Shown here: positions 37,857 through 46,530 of the stretch, piece after piece | Layout: each line of letters begins with the position of its first letter | How positions within the stretch are numbered: position 1 is the first letter of the stretch | NCBI GenBank assembly: GCA_900079765.1 | Contig: LT599017.1 | Location: 2,325,766 to 2,389,765 of the forward strand | Direction: 5' to 3' | From: an uncultured Eubacteriales bacterium | Lineage (GTDB): Bacteria > Bacillota > Clostridia > Oscillospirales > Oscillospiraceae | DNA: 64,000 nt | The notes under the pieces: model-generated | Databases searched by the model: none | Seen by the model: only the letters and a program-made list of their open reading frames with translations | Told to the model about the DNA's origin: nothing | Program-made: the position numbers and the translations under genes

Positions 37857-37898
37857 ATAAAAAGGATGCCGTTTCGTGAGAAACGGCATCCTTTTTTT
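37857..37898 (+). terminator. Terminator after the NlpC/P60 gene
   Basis: AAAAAGGATGCCGTTTC pairs with GAAACGGCATCCTTTTT around GTGA, followed by more T; it can work in both directions and also faces the end of the minus-strand gene at 37924. Confidence 0.9.
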
Positions 37899-37923
37899 CT
37901 GATATTGAGGGAGAAACGAGGTC

Positions 37924-38304
37924 TTACTCCGCGCTGTGGTCCTCGTGGGCCAGGTCGCAGTTGCAGCTCTCCTCCTCGGGGGGGACGGAGGTGTCCACCA
38001 CGGGGATGTCGTCCTCCTTCAGGCCGCCCTCCTCCTTGAGCTCGGAAATGCGGGTCTTGTTCTCCTCGATGGTGACCTTGCTGGCGGTGATCTTCTCACA
38101 GAGGGCAGTGTAGGCAGCCTCAGGGGCCATACCCCGCTCTGCATAATAGAGCTTGCCGATCTCGATGTACGCCTTCTTGATGGCGTCCTCCTCAGCGGTA
38201 TTGGCCAAGTTCAGCTTGGCGATCTCGGCCAGCTGCCTGCTCTTCGCCACACCGGCGCGGCCCAGGTCCATTGCTCTATCCTTTAGCTCGTCAAAAAATG
38301 CCAT
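37924..38304 (-). CDS. Small acidic helical protein of unknown function, 126 residues
   Basis: No family is recognised with confidence. The ATG at 38304 has AAGGAGG upstream; the frame continues eight codons further without a ribosome site. The first 95 residues (FFDELKDRAMDLGRAGVAKSRQLAEIAKLNLANTAEEDA in part, then a long charged helix) are predicted helical, with no signal peptide. The C-terminus is acidic and carries CNCDLAHEDH, a cysteine/histidine cluster that could bind metal. Its neighbours give no clue to function. Confidence 0.75.
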   Translation of the reverse strand: MAFFDELKDRAMDLGRAGVAKSRQLAEIAKLNLANTAEEDAIKKAYIEIGKLYYAERGMAPEAAYTALCEKITASKVTIEENKTRISELKEEGGLKEDDIPVVDTSVPPEEESCNCDLAHEDHSAE

Positions 38305-38431
38305 TTGTGTGACCTCCTTATTCATCATTCATCGTCCCATATGGGCGTTCTTTCCTGTTCTGGCTCTCATTCTATCTCTTTTTCACCCGCCGCGCAAGAG
38401 GGTGCAGAGAGATTTAATCGATACTTAATTT

Positions 38432-39322
38432 CTATTCAAAAAAGCTGAGCTGCAGATCCCTATACCCACACTGGTAGGCGGAGGTGATGTGTTTCATCTC
38501 GTAGAGGAGGCCCAGCTCGCCGCAGCGTTTCGTGAACGCTGCCCATAGTATCTTCGCGTTGGGGCTGATGCACTGGTAGTACGCCCCGTACTGCCGCTCA
38601 TACCTCGCCCGCAGCCCCTCGCCGGGAAAGCACCGCTCTAACTCGCTCAGGAAGTACTCCCGCTGGTTCTGCCGCAGGGTCATCCCGAAGGCGGGGTAGA
38701 TAAACCTCGCCCCCGCGTCAGCGGCAGCCTCTACCACTGAGATCACGTTCTCCACGCTATCCTCCAGGAAGGGCAGCGTGGGCATGAGGAGCACGCCGGC
38801 GAAGAGCCCCGCCCCGGAAAGAGCCTTGATGGCCGCCAGGCGGCGGGTGGATGAGGGCGCGCGGGGCTCCACCTTGGCCGCCAGCACATCGTCGGTGGTG
38901 GTAACAGTCAGTTTACATATAACAGGTGAGTGGCTCTTGATCGATTGCAGAATATCGATGTCCCGGGTAATGAGGTCGCTCTTGGTGGCAATGGCGACGC
39001 CGAACTGGTAGGCGTCGATCAGCTCCAGGGCATGGCGGGTCAGGAGGAGTTCCTTTTCAAAGGGGTTGTAGGGGTCGGACATGGCCCCGGTACCGATGAT
39101 GCCGGAGCGGACCTTGCGCTGAAGGTCGTCCCGGATGATCGTCAGGGCATTCTCCTTGGCCCGAACGGTGTCAAAGTCCTCCACCCCGTAGCACTCGCTG
39201 CGGCTGTCGCAGTAGATGCAGCCATGGCAGCAGCCCTTGTAGATGTTCATGGTGTGGTCGGTGCCGAACCATTCCGTGGACTTGCTGCGAATGACCAGGT
39301 GCTTGGCGGGAATGTACTCCAC
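38432..39322 (-). CDS. SPL/Rv2578c-type radical SAM protein
   Basis: A 296-residue radical SAM protein with the cluster motif CCHGCIYC (Cys-x3-Cys-x2-Cys) near residue 31-38 and the segment TGAMSDPYNPFEKELLLTR typical of the spore photoproduct lyase-like family that includes many uncharacterised Rv2578c-like proteins. A [4Fe-4S] cluster and SAM cleavage are expected. True spore photoproduct lyase has an additional conserved cysteine; I cannot assign one here, so repair of spore photoproduct is not claimed. Confidence 0.85.
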   Translation of the reverse strand: MEYIPAKHLVIRSKSTEWFGTDHTMNIYKGCCHGCIYCDSRSECYGVEDFDTVRAKENALTIIRDDLQRKVRSGIIGTGAMSDPYNPFEKELLLTRHALELIDAYQFGVAIATKSDLITRDIDILQSIKSHSPVICKLTVTTTDDVLAAKVEPRAPSSTRRLAAIKALSGAGLFAGVLLMPTLPFLEDSVENVISVVEAAADAGARFIYPAFGMTLRQNQREYFLSELERCFPGEGLRARYERQYGAYYQCISPNAKILWAAFTKRCGELGLLYEMKHITSAYQCGYRDLQLSFFE

Positions 39323-39411
39323 GCTCCCCCTCCCCCTTCTTTATCTCCTCGTGGTCAAGATGGCGGTGGCGCTCTCCCCGTCCCGGTCCACATCCGGTCC
39401 CTAGTGCTCCG

Positions 39412-40365
39412 CTACTTCCCCTCGTCCAGCAGGTCCTTGATGAGGAAGCGGGGGCGGCCCTTGGTCTCCAGATAGATTTTTCCTATATACTCCCCGATGA
39501 TGCCTAGGGCGAGCAAAATTAGCCCCCCAATGGCCCAGACCGAGCAGATGACGCTGGCCCAGCCGATGATAGTGGCCCCCGTGGCCCAGCGGACCACAGA
39601 GTAGATGAGCATGAGGATGGACACGGCGAAAATCAGGAAACCCAGCCCCGTGATATACCGGATAGGCTTGGTGGACAGGCTGGTGACTCCCTCCATGGCG
39701 AAGGAGATCATCTTTTTAAGAGGGTACTTGCTCTCCCCCGCGAAACGCTCTCCCCGCTCGTACTCCACGGTGGCGGTGGTGTAGCCGATCATGGGCACGA
39801 TGCCGCGGAGAAAGAGGTTTACCTCCTTGAACTCGGCCAACCCCTCCAGCGCCCGTTTGGACAGGAGACGGTAGTCCGCGTGGTTAAAGACAGTCTCCGC
39901 CCCCAAAAAGCTCATTACCCGGTAGAAACCCTCCGCGGTAAAGCGCTTAAAGAAAGTGTCTTTCTTCCGGGAGGAGCGTACGCCATAGACAATGTCGCAG
40001 CCCTCGTGAAACTTGCGCACCATGGCGTCCACCGCGCCCACGTCGTCCTGGAGGTCGGCGTCCATGGAGATCACCATGTCTGCCCGATCCTTGGCGGTCA
40101 TCAGCCCGGCCAGGAGGGCATTCTGGTGGCCTCGGTTGCGGGTCAGATTCACGCCGGAGAAGACGGGGTCCTCCCGGTGGAGGGCCGCAATCATGTCCCA
40201 GGTAGCGTCCCTTGAGCCGTCATTCACAAAAAGTATTTTGCTGCCCCGAGAGATCTCTCCCGCCGCCATCAGCCCCTCCAATTTGGCCTTCAGGCGCTTG
40301 GAGGTTTCGGGCAAAACCTCCTCCTCATTGTAGCAGGGAACGACGATATAGAGAATATCATTCAT
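39412..40365 (-). CDS. GT2 glycosyltransferase (GtrB/DPM1-like)
   Basis: A membrane-bound family 2 glycosyltransferase of 317 residues, likely moving a sugar from a nucleotide donor to a lipid carrier. The catalytic domain has IVVPCYNEEEVL, FVNDGSRDATW, NRGHQNALLAG, MDADLQDD (the metal-binding DxD region) and GVRSSRKKD. Two C-terminal membrane segments at about 235-260 and 270-295 anchor it. The sugar and acceptor cannot be told from sequence. It stands alone, without a flippase beside it. Confidence 0.9.
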   Translation of the reverse strand: MNDILYIVVPCYNEEEVLPETSKRLKAKLEGLMAAGEISRGSKILFVNDGSRDATWDMIAALHREDPVFSGVNLTRNRGHQNALLAGLMTAKDRADMVISMDADLQDDVGAVDAMVRKFHEGCDIVYGVRSSRKKDTFFKRFTAEGFYRVMSFLGAETVFNHADYRLLSKRALEGLAEFKEVNLFLRGIVPMIGYTTATVEYERGERFAGESKYPLKKMISFAMEGVTSLSTKPIRYITGLGFLIFAVSILMLIYSVVRWATGATIIGWASVICSVWAIGGLILLALGIIGEYIGKIYLETKGRPRFLIKDLLDEGK

Positions 40366-40505
40366 AAGCTCACCTCATTGACCTCTATTATAAGGCAGGT
40401 TGCCCCGTTTGTCCATGGACATTCACGATTACAGGGCGGGAGCTGGAGCGCGCCGCCCACACAACTGCGGCACCGGGAAAACGTCACGCCGGAAACATAA
40501 AAGCA

Positions 40506-40533
40506 GCGGGACCCGATATCCACCGGGCCCCGC
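40506..40533 (-). terminator. Terminator after the spoIIA operon
   Basis: GCGGGACCCG pairs with CGGGCCCCGC with one mismatch, lying 1 nt after the sigF stop, and is followed on the minus strand by TGCTTTTATG. Confidence 0.7.
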
Positions 40534-40534
40534 G

Positions 40535-41242
40535 TCAGTTCTCCTCCAGCGTTCTTCGCAGCCGCTCCATGGCCCGCTTTTCGATGCGGGAGACCTGCAC
40601 CTGGCTCACGCCCAATACCCGGGCCGCACTGTCCTGGGTCATATTCCTGAAATAGCGCAGGAGTACCACGGCCCGCTCCCGCTGGGGGAGCGCGTCGATG
40701 GCGGAGCGAAGGGCCACCTGCTCCACGATGCCGTCCTCAATGCCGTCTGTGCCCAGCACGTTTTCCAGCGTGAACCCGTCCCCCGTCTCCATCTGGAGGG
40801 AAACCACGCTCTCTGCGGCGGTCTCTGCGGCGGCGATGTCCTCGCGCTCCAGTCCGGTTTCGACGGAGAGCTCGCTCAAGGTGGGCTCCCGGCCCAGGAC
40901 GGTCTGGAGCCTGCCCCGGGCCATGCGGATGCTCCCCGCCCGTTCCTTAAGGCCGCGGCTCACCTTTACGGTCCCGTCGTCCCGGAGGAAACGGCGAATC
41001 TCCCCCGCGATCTTGGGCACCGCATAGGTGGAGAACTGGTAGCCCAGCGTGGGATCAAAACCCCGCACCGCCTTCAACAGGCCCAGACATCCCAGCTGGT
41101 ATAGGTCATCGGGATCCGCGCCCCTGCCGTAGTACCGCTTGACGATGCTCCAGATCAGCCCCGCGTTTTCCTCCACCAGACGTGTGCAGGCGTCGTTGTC
41201 CCCCTCTCTGGCAGCTTCCAACAGGGTCAACGTGTCCGTCAT
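40535..41242 (-). CDS. sigF: Forespore sigma factor F
   Basis: First compartment-specific sigma factor of sporulation. The 235-residue protein has region 2 (LYQLGCLGLLKAVRGFDPTLGYQFSTYAVPKI in parts), region 3 and region 4 with the helix-turn-helix TQDSAARVLGVSQVQVSRIEKRAMERL. Sequence alone does not fully separate sigma-F from sigma-G, but its position directly after spoIIAB and spoIIAA makes sigma-F clear. Activity should be held back by SpoIIAB until the septum forms. Confidence 0.95.
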   Translation of the reverse strand: MTDTLTLLEAAREGDNDACTRLVEENAGLIWSIVKRYYGRGADPDDLYQLGCLGLLKAVRGFDPTLGYQFSTYAVPKIAGEIRRFLRDDGTVKVSRGLKERAGSIRMARGRLQTVLGREPTLSELSVETGLEREDIAAAETAAESVVSLQMETGDGFTLENVLGTDGIEDGIVEQVALRSAIDALPQRERAVVLLRYFRNMTQDSAARVLGVSQVQVSRIEKRAMERLRRTLEEN

Positions 41243-41243
41243 A

Positions 41244-41687
41244 TCAGGTGGCCCCTCCCATGCGGCGGGCGACGCGCTTGCGCATGGTGACCGTAGTGCC
41301 TCTCCCCGGATGGGAGCGAACCTTCAGCTTGTCCATAAAACTCTCCATGATGGTAAAACCCATGCCGGAGCGCGACGCGTCCCCAGTGGTAAAGAGGGGC
41401 TCACGGGCCTTAGCCACATCGGGGATGCCCACCCCCCAGTCCCGTACCACGATCTCCACCGAGCCGTCCGGGAAGAGGCGCAGGCGCAGGGAAACCTTCC
41501 CCAGAGTACTGGGGTAGGCATGGACGATGCAGTTGGTCACCGCCTCGCTGACGGCGGTCTTGATGTCGTTCACCTCGTCCAGCGTGGGGTCCATCTGGGC
41601 AGCAAAGCAAGCAGCCGCCGTGCGGGCAAAGCCCTCGTTGGCGCTGCGGCTGAGGAAGTTAATGGTGGTCTCGTTGATGGGTTTCAT
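41244..41687 (-). CDS. spoIIAB: Anti-sigma-F factor / serine kinase SpoIIAB
   Basis: A GHKL-fold kinase (147 residues) that binds and inhibits sigma-F and phosphorylates SpoIIAA. The ATP-site motifs are seen: N box EVNDIKTAVSEAVTNCIVHAY, G1 box VRDWGVGIPDV and G2 box RSGMGFTIMESFMD. It starts 45 bp after the spoIIAA stop and ends 1 bp before the sigF start codon region, consistent with one operon. Confidence 0.96.
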   Translation of the reverse strand: MKPINETTINFLSRSANEGFARTAAACFAAQMDPTLDEVNDIKTAVSEAVTNCIVHAYPSTLGKVSLRLRLFPDGSVEIVVRDWGVGIPDVAKAREPLFTTGDASRSGMGFTIMESFMDKLKVRSHPGRGTTVTMRKRVARRMGGAT

Positions 41688-41732
41688 ATTTATGTAAACC
41701 TCCTTTATATCAGTGGGGGCAATTTGCCCCCA

Positions 41733-42038
41733 CTACTCAAAGCGGACCATCCGCTCCAGCCCTGCGGCCCGGAGCACCTTGGCGGCCTGTACGGGCACAT
41801 CGCGAACCGTGAGGGAGCCGCCTAGCTCCCCCACCCGGCGGTGAGCCCGCAGTACCACCGCGATGCCTGACGAATCCATAAAGGTCACGCCCCCCAGGTC
41901 CAGCGTAAGCTTGCGGGGCAGGCGCTCTTCCATCTGCCGCTCCAGCTCCGCCATGATCTCCCCGGCGGCATGATGGTCCACCTCGCCCGTCACCGAGAGG
42001 GTGAGCTCCCGGCCTGTTCCGGCGCTGGTCACTGACAT
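41733..42038 (-). CDS. spoIIAA: Anti-anti-sigma factor SpoIIAA
   Basis: A STAS-domain protein of 101 residues whose unphosphorylated form frees sigma-F from SpoIIAB. The phosphorylation motif FMDSSGIAVVLRAHR is present. AGGAGGG precedes the ATG. Only about 30 bp separates it from a terminator hairpin upstream, leaving little room for the expected sigma-H promoter. Confidence 0.95.
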   Translation of the reverse strand: MSVTSAGTGRELTLSVTGEVDHHAAGEIMAELERQMEERLPRKLTLDLGGVTFMDSSGIAVVLRAHRRVGELGGSLTVRDVPVQAAKVLRAAGLERMVRFE

Positions 42039-42070
42039 TGCTTGTCCCTCCTAATTTCGGAATCAATAAA

Positions 42071-42105
42071 AATCGCCGTATACCAATTTTTGGTATACGG
42101 CGATT
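42071..42105 (-). terminator. Terminator after the lipoprotein gene
   Basis: A perfect 15-bp stem AATCGCCGTATACCA with its complement and a 5-nt loop is followed by TTTTATTG on the minus strand. It stands directly in front of the spoIIAA ribosome site. Confidence 0.85.
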
Positions 42106-42141
42106 ATATCTCTGTTTCGTCTGTGTTTTCTGTCGAAAGTA

Positions 42142-43260
42142 CTACGCGGTCAAGGAGAATTCGGTAAAAAGCCATCGGTCCCCCACTTTTTCGTAGACGC
42201 AGTCGGTATTCAGGTGGTAAATCACCTTCGTAGCGCTCTCACGTACCACGGTCCCCTGCCCCTCCGGGGCGGGGAGGTCGTTGGAGAACTCATATGCATA
42301 GAGCACGCCATCCACGTCTGCATAGCTTCCCTCGCCCAGCAGCGCGTCCACAATCTCGTCGGAGAAGAGATTTTTGAGGTAGGTCCGCAGCTCCAGCATG
42401 GAGGATATACCGGGGTAGTCCACCCGGTACCAGCTCCGCCCGTCCCCCAGATCTGCGGTGGTACCACGATCCAAGGGCAGGGGTGCGCGGCGCAGCCAGC
42501 TGTAGGCCGTCGCGGCCTCATCAAAGGCAATGCGCACCTGAAATTCGGGGGAGGCGGCATAGTCCGGCATGGCGGCCATGCGCTGGAGCCGGTAAGCACC
42601 GTTGTAGGCCATGAGAATATAGCCCGTGTCGTCCACGTTGACACAGTACCACATATCTTCCAGCAGTGCGGGAGTATACTGGGCGCTCTTGAGGAAGGCG
42701 TCCAGCGCGGTTTCCTTGGTCAGGTTTTCTCCCGCCATGGCGGCCATACGCTGGCTCAGCTCCTCTACCGCCCGGGCCCGGTCCACCAGGATGAGGTGAC
42801 CGGCCTCCTGCCCCAGCATCTGAGCGGCGGCCCCGTCGGGACCCAGCACCCCATCGTCAGGGAGGAAGTACACGGCGCCGTCCAGCCCGTCGGAGGCGGT
42901 AAAGGTCACCGTTCCCGCAGCCCCGGTGTACTCGGCAAACCAGTAGCCCCGACCGATTCGGACGGTCTCATAATTTGAGAAACGGTCGGCATAGTCGTCG
43001 CACCACTGCGCAGCAAGGGCGGAGAGCTCCTCTGCGGAGAGGAATCCGGCTGGCGGGTTGGTCTCGCCGGGGGGCGGCGTATTGTTTGGCTCATCAGTGT
43101 CCTGGGGCTGGCTCGTCTCCGGCGGCGTGGGGCTCTCCGTTGGGGATGTTCCGGTCGTCTGGACAGGCGGAGACGGCTCGCTCCCGCCGGGGGGCTCCTT
43201 AACGCAGCCGGAGAGCAGGAGCAAGCATAGGATTCCCAGGACGGCGGCAGTTTTTTTCAC
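42142..43260 (-). CDS. Lipoprotein with Pro/Thr/Ser linker and possible IseA-like domain
   Basis: The 372-residue precursor has a lipobox LLLLSGC at the end of its signal peptide, then a linker of about 50 residues rich in P, T, S and E that would span the wall. The globular part (about 75-372) ends with a region (LRTYLKNLFSDEIVDALLG, DVDGVLYAYE) that reminds me of IseA-type DL-endopeptidase inhibitors. This resemblance is from memory and weak. The start is GTG with AAGGAGGTG upstream. It has its own promoter and terminator. Confidence 0.7.
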   Translation of the reverse strand: MKKTAAVLGILCLLLLSGCVKEPPGGSEPSPPVQTTGTSPTESPTPPETSQPQDTDEPNNTPPPGETNPPAGFLSAEELSALAAQWCDDYADRFSNYETVRIGRGYWFAEYTGAAGTVTFTASDGLDGAVYFLPDDGVLGPDGAAAQMLGQEAGHLILVDRARAVEELSQRMAAMAGENLTKETALDAFLKSAQYTPALLEDMWYCVNVDDTGYILMAYNGAYRLQRMAAMPDYAASPEFQVRIAFDEAATAYSWLRRAPLPLDRGTTADLGDGRSWYRVDYPGISSMLELRTYLKNLFSDEIVDALLGEGSYADVDGVLYAYEFSNDLPAPEGQGTVVRESATKVIYHLNTDCVYEKVGDRWLFTEFSLTA

Positions 43261-43314
43261 TACCGCACCTCCTTAATTATTGTAGGCTAGAACTCCATAT
43301 TCGTTCAGCTTGAT

Positions 43315-43343
43315 ATCATACTACCTTTCTCTACTAACATCAA
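43315..43343 (-). promoter_or_regulatory. Promoter of the lipoprotein gene
   Basis: TTGATG (43343-43338) and TATGAT (43320-43315) are spaced 17 nt on the minus strand, 54 nt before the GTG start. Confidence 0.6.
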
Positions 43344-43375
43344 GCGTTTTTTGTAAATAATATGCCTTTTACGCA

Positions 43376-43411
43376 AAAACCCGCGGCGCACCTAAGCGCG
43401 CCGCGGGTTTT
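43376..43411 (-). terminator. Terminator after valS
   Basis: AACCCGCGGCGC pairs perfectly with GCGCCGCGGGTT around an 8-nt loop, extended by A-T pairs, with a TTTTTGCG tract on the minus strand. Confidence 0.9.
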
Positions 43412-43436
43412 GTAAAACGGAGGTATTTTATTCCGG

Positions 43437-46085
43437 TCAGATGGCAGCCACCGATTCCTCCAGCTTGGCGATGAGGGCCTTTAGCTTTTCGCACCGGTCT
43501 CGCTCTGCTTCCACCACGTTGGCGGGGGCCTTATTCACGAAACCGGGGTTGCCGAGCTTGGTCTCCAGCTTGGCGAGTTCGTCCCGGTTCTTGCCCAACT
43601 CCTTTTCCATGCGGGCCTTTTCCTTCTCCATGTCCACCAGCTCGGCCAGAGGGATGAAGATTCGGGCCGCATGAGTGACTACGGTAACCAAGCCCTTGGA
43701 GCTCTGATCCTCGTCACTACCCACCTCGGCAAGGCCCGTGATGGTCACGTCGCTTGCGTACCCCAGTCGTTTGAGGAAAGGGATACCCCGCTCGAACACA
43801 CCCTGATGGAGAGTGGATACCGTGACATGGGCCTTCTTGGAGGGGGGCACGTTCATCTCGGCCCGGCGGGTACGGATGGCACCGATGGCGTCCATGATAA
43901 GCTCCATGGCCTGCTCCTCCTCGGGGAAACTGAGTTCGCCCCGGTACTCCGGCCACTGGGCGAGCATGAGGAAGTCCCCCTCGTGGGGCAGGGCCTGCCA
44001 AATCTCCTCGGTGATGAAGGGCATGAAGGGGTGGAGAAGCTTAAGGGTCTCGGTGAGGACGTAGCACAGGACCTTTTGAGCATTGAGTTTCGCTGCCTCG
44101 TCCTCCCCCTGAAGGCGGGACTTCGTCAGCTCAATATACCAGTCGCAGTAGGAATCCCAGATGAAATCGTACACCTTCTGGGCTGCCACGCCCAGCTCGT
44201 AGCGATCCATGTTCTCGGCGACCTGGGGGATGACCGAGTTGAGCTTGGACAAGATCCACTTATCCTCCAGCTCCAGGGTCTCGGGCAGCTCGTTTTTCTC
44301 AATGGTCAGGTTCATCATAAGGAAACGGCTTGCGTTCCAGATCTTATTGGCAAAGTTGCGCATGGCCTCACACCGCTCGGTGTAAAAGCGCATATCGTTT
44401 CCGGGGGAGTTGCCGGTGATGAGGTTAAAGCGCAGGGCGTCGGTCCCGAACTGCTCGGCCATCTCCAGGGGGTCGATGCCGTTGCCCAGGCTCTTGCTCA
44501 TTTTTCGGCCCTTATCGTCCCGAACCAGGCCGTGGATGAACACGGTGTGGAAGGGCGCTTTCCCAGTGTGCTCGCAGCCAGAGAAAATCATGCGGGCCAC
44601 CCAGAAAAAGATGATGTCATACCCCGTCACCAGCACGTCGGTGGGGTAGAAATACTTGAGGTCCTCGCTCTCCTCGTTGGGCCAGCCCAGGGTGGAGAAG
44701 GGCCAGAGGGCGGAGGAGAACCAGGTGTCCAGCACGTCCTCATCCCGGGCAATGTGTTTGCTGTGGCAGTGCTCGCACTCGGCGGGGTCAGTCTCACTCA
44801 CCGTCATGTGCCCGCAGTCGGCGCAGTACCAGACGGGGATCTGGTGCCCCCACCACAGCTGACGGGAGATGCACCAGTCGTGGACGTTCTCCATCCAGTT
44901 GGTGTATATCTTGGAGAAACGGTCGGGGACGAACTTGGTCTCCCCCTCGTTGACGACGCGCAGCGCTTCCTTGGCCAGGGGCTCCATCTTCACGAACCAC
45001 TGGGCGGAGATCAGGGGCTCCACGTCAGTGCCGCAGCGGTAGCAGGTGCCCACGTTGTGGGTGTGGGGCTCGATCTTCTCCAGCAGGCCCAAGGCCTCCA
45101 GGTCGGCAACCACCGCCTTGCGGGCATCAATGCGGTCCAGTCCCTGGTATTTGCCGCCGTTCTCGTTCACCTTGCCGTTGTCGTCCAACACCCGGATGGT
45201 CTCCAGGTTGTGGCGCAGGCCCACCTCGAAGTCGTTGGGGTCGTGGGCGGGGGTCATCTTCACGCAGCCGGTGCCAAACTCCATGTCCACGTACTCGTCG
45301 GCCACGATGGGAATTTCCTTGTCCATCAAGGGCAGGACGCAGGTCTTGCCCACAATGTCCTTATAGCGGTCGTCATTGGGGTTCACTGCCACGCCGGTAT
45401 CGCCCAGCATGGTCTCGGGTCGGGTGGTGGCCACGATGACGTAGCGCCCCGCCTCCCCCTTAATGGGGTACTTGATATGCCAGAAGTGGCCGGGTTTCTC
45501 CTTGTATTCCACCTCCGCGTCGGAGAGGGCAGTGGTGCAGTGGGGGCACCAGTTGATGATGCGGCTGCCCTTATAAATGAGTCCGTCGTTGTACATCTTC
45601 ACAAAGACGTGGCGCACAGCGGCGGAGAGTCCCTCGTCCATGGTGAAGCGGGAACGGCTCCAGTCGCAGGAGGCGCCCAGTTTCTTCTGCTGCTCCACAA
45701 TGCGGCCACCGTACTTGGCCTTCCAGTCCCACACCCGCTCCAGGAATTTTTCACGGCCCAGATCGTAGCGGGTAAGTCCCTCGCTCTTGCGCAGCTCTTC
45801 CTCTACCTTGATCTGAGTGGCGATGCCCGCATGGTCGGTTCCGGGCACCCATAGGGCGGCGTAGCCCTGCATACGTTTAAAGCGGGTCAGGATGTCCTGA
45901 AGGGTACAGTCCATGGCATGACCCATATGGAGTTGACCCGTCACATTGGGGGGCGGCATGACAATGGTAAAGGGCTTTTTATCAGGGTCCCGGTGGCCCT
46001 CAAAGCAGCCGTTGCTCTCCCACATTTCATAGATGCGCCCCTCTGCCTCCTGGGGCTCGTAGGTCTTCGGTAATTCTCTGTTCAT
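43437..46085 (-). CDS. valS: Valyl-tRNA synthetase
   Basis: Charges tRNA-Val and edits mischarged threonine. The 882-residue class I enzyme has the HIGH-type motif [16 protein letters not shown] near residue 50, the editing insertion in the first half, the KMSKS motif [11 protein letters not shown] near residue 528, an anticodon-binding helical domain, and the C-terminal coiled-coil arm (from about 810) typical of ValRS. Upstream lies a complete T-box leader with a GUG specifier, so it is induced when tRNA-Val is uncharged. Confidence 0.98.
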   Translation of the reverse strand: MNRELPKTYEPQEAEGRIYEMWESNGCFEGHRDPDKKPFTIVMPPPNVTGQLHMGHAMDCTLQDILTRFKRMQGYAALWVPGTDHAGIATQIKVEEELRKSEGLTRYDLGREKFLERVWDWKAKYGGRIVEQQKKLGASCDWSRSRFTMDEGLSAAVRHVFVKMYNDGLIYKGSRIINWCPHCTTALSDAEVEYKEKPGHFWHIKYPIKGEAGRYVIVATTRPETMLGDTGVAVNPNDDRYKDIVGKTCVLPLMDKEIPIVADEYVDMEFGTGCVKMTPAHDPNDFEVGLRHNLETIRVLDDNGKVNENGGKYQGLDRIDARKAVVADLEALGLLEKIEPHTHNVGTCYRCGTDVEPLISAQWFVKMEPLAKEALRVVNEGETKFVPDRFSKIYTNWMENVHDWCISRQLWWGHQIPVWYCADCGHMTVSETDPAECEHCHSKHIARDEDVLDTWFSSALWPFSTLGWPNEESEDLKYFYPTDVLVTGYDIIFFWVARMIFSGCEHTGKAPFHTVFIHGLVRDDKGRKMSKSLGNGIDPLEMAEQFGTDALRFNLITGNSPGNDMRFYTERCEAMRNFANKIWNASRFLMMNLTIEKNELPETLELEDKWILSKLNSVIPQVAENMDRYELGVAAQKVYDFIWDSYCDWYIELTKSRLQGEDEAAKLNAQKVLCYVLTETLKLLHPFMPFITEEIWQALPHEGDFLMLAQWPEYRGELSFPEEEQAMELIMDAIGAIRTRRAEMNVPPSKKAHVTVSTLHQGVFERGIPFLKRLGYASDVTITGLAEVGSDEDQSSKGLVTVVTHAARIFIPLAELVDMEKEKARMEKELGKNRDELAKLETKLGNPGFVNKAPANVVEAERDRCEKLKALIAKLEESVAAI

Positions 46086-46149
46086 CGGTCACAACTCCTA
46101 TCAAAAATCCGCAGATGTCTTTCGCTTGCCCCGGCTGTGGTTACCCTAA

Positions 46150-46400
46150 AAAACAAAAATCGCCCTGAGCCAAAAGGCTCAGGGCGAACAGTGCTGTCCG
46201 TGGTACCACCTGAATTCGGGCGTGATAATATGCCCGCACTTCAAGACCTATAACGGAGGCCTCCGGCCTGCCATACTCCTCTTCCGGCAGGCGCTCCGGG
46301 GCCACCTTCCCTACTCCCTCGGAGGGCTTTTCACCAAGCCAGCCCCTCTCTGCACGTCAGGAGTACGTACTCTTCCCCATCGTCACTTTGCGATATTGTT
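46150..46400 (-). promoter_or_regulatory. Valine T-box riboswitch of valS
   Basis: On the minus strand the leader shows a stem I region with the AGAGAG bulge and GGTG loop, a specifier context GGAAG-GTG-GCCCCGGAG (GTG at 46303-46305, valine), the antiterminator core AGGTGGTACCACGG (46199-46211) and a 12-bp terminator TCGCCCTGAGCC/GGCTCAGGGCGA (46160-46187) followed by TTTTTG. The specifier was fixed by aligning its downstream context with the Trp T-box at 49551. Uncharged tRNA-Val should favour antitermination. Confidence 0.9.
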
Positions 46401-46404
46401 TCAT

Positions 46405-46433
46405 AGTATATGCAAAAAGAGTCAAAATGTCAA
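46405..46433 (-). promoter_or_regulatory. Promoter of the valS T-box transcript
   Basis: TTGACA (46433-46428) and TATACT (46410-46405) are spaced 17 nt on the minus strand. Confidence 0.85.
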
Positions 46434-46490
46434 GCGTGAGAGAAAAAAGCCGTCCCAACTCCTTAAGGGAAAACCTTCCGTTTCCATGCA

Positions 46491-46524
46491 GCAGCCGCGC
46501 AGCCCTCTCGGGCGGCGCGGCTGC
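46491..46524 (-). terminator. GC-rich hairpin after trpZ
   Basis: GCAGCCGCGC pairs with GCGCGGCTGC around a 14-nt partly paired loop, 6 nt after the trpZ stop. No U-tract follows on the minus strand, so it may be a weak terminator or an mRNA end protector. Confidence 0.45.
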
Positions 46525-46530
46525 TGTGTT

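Noticed and set aside
43671-45854. A 727-codon plus-strand open frame opposite valS
   Set aside because: A shadow of the valS coding frame caused by GC-rich third positions; the predicted protein has no recognisable feature.
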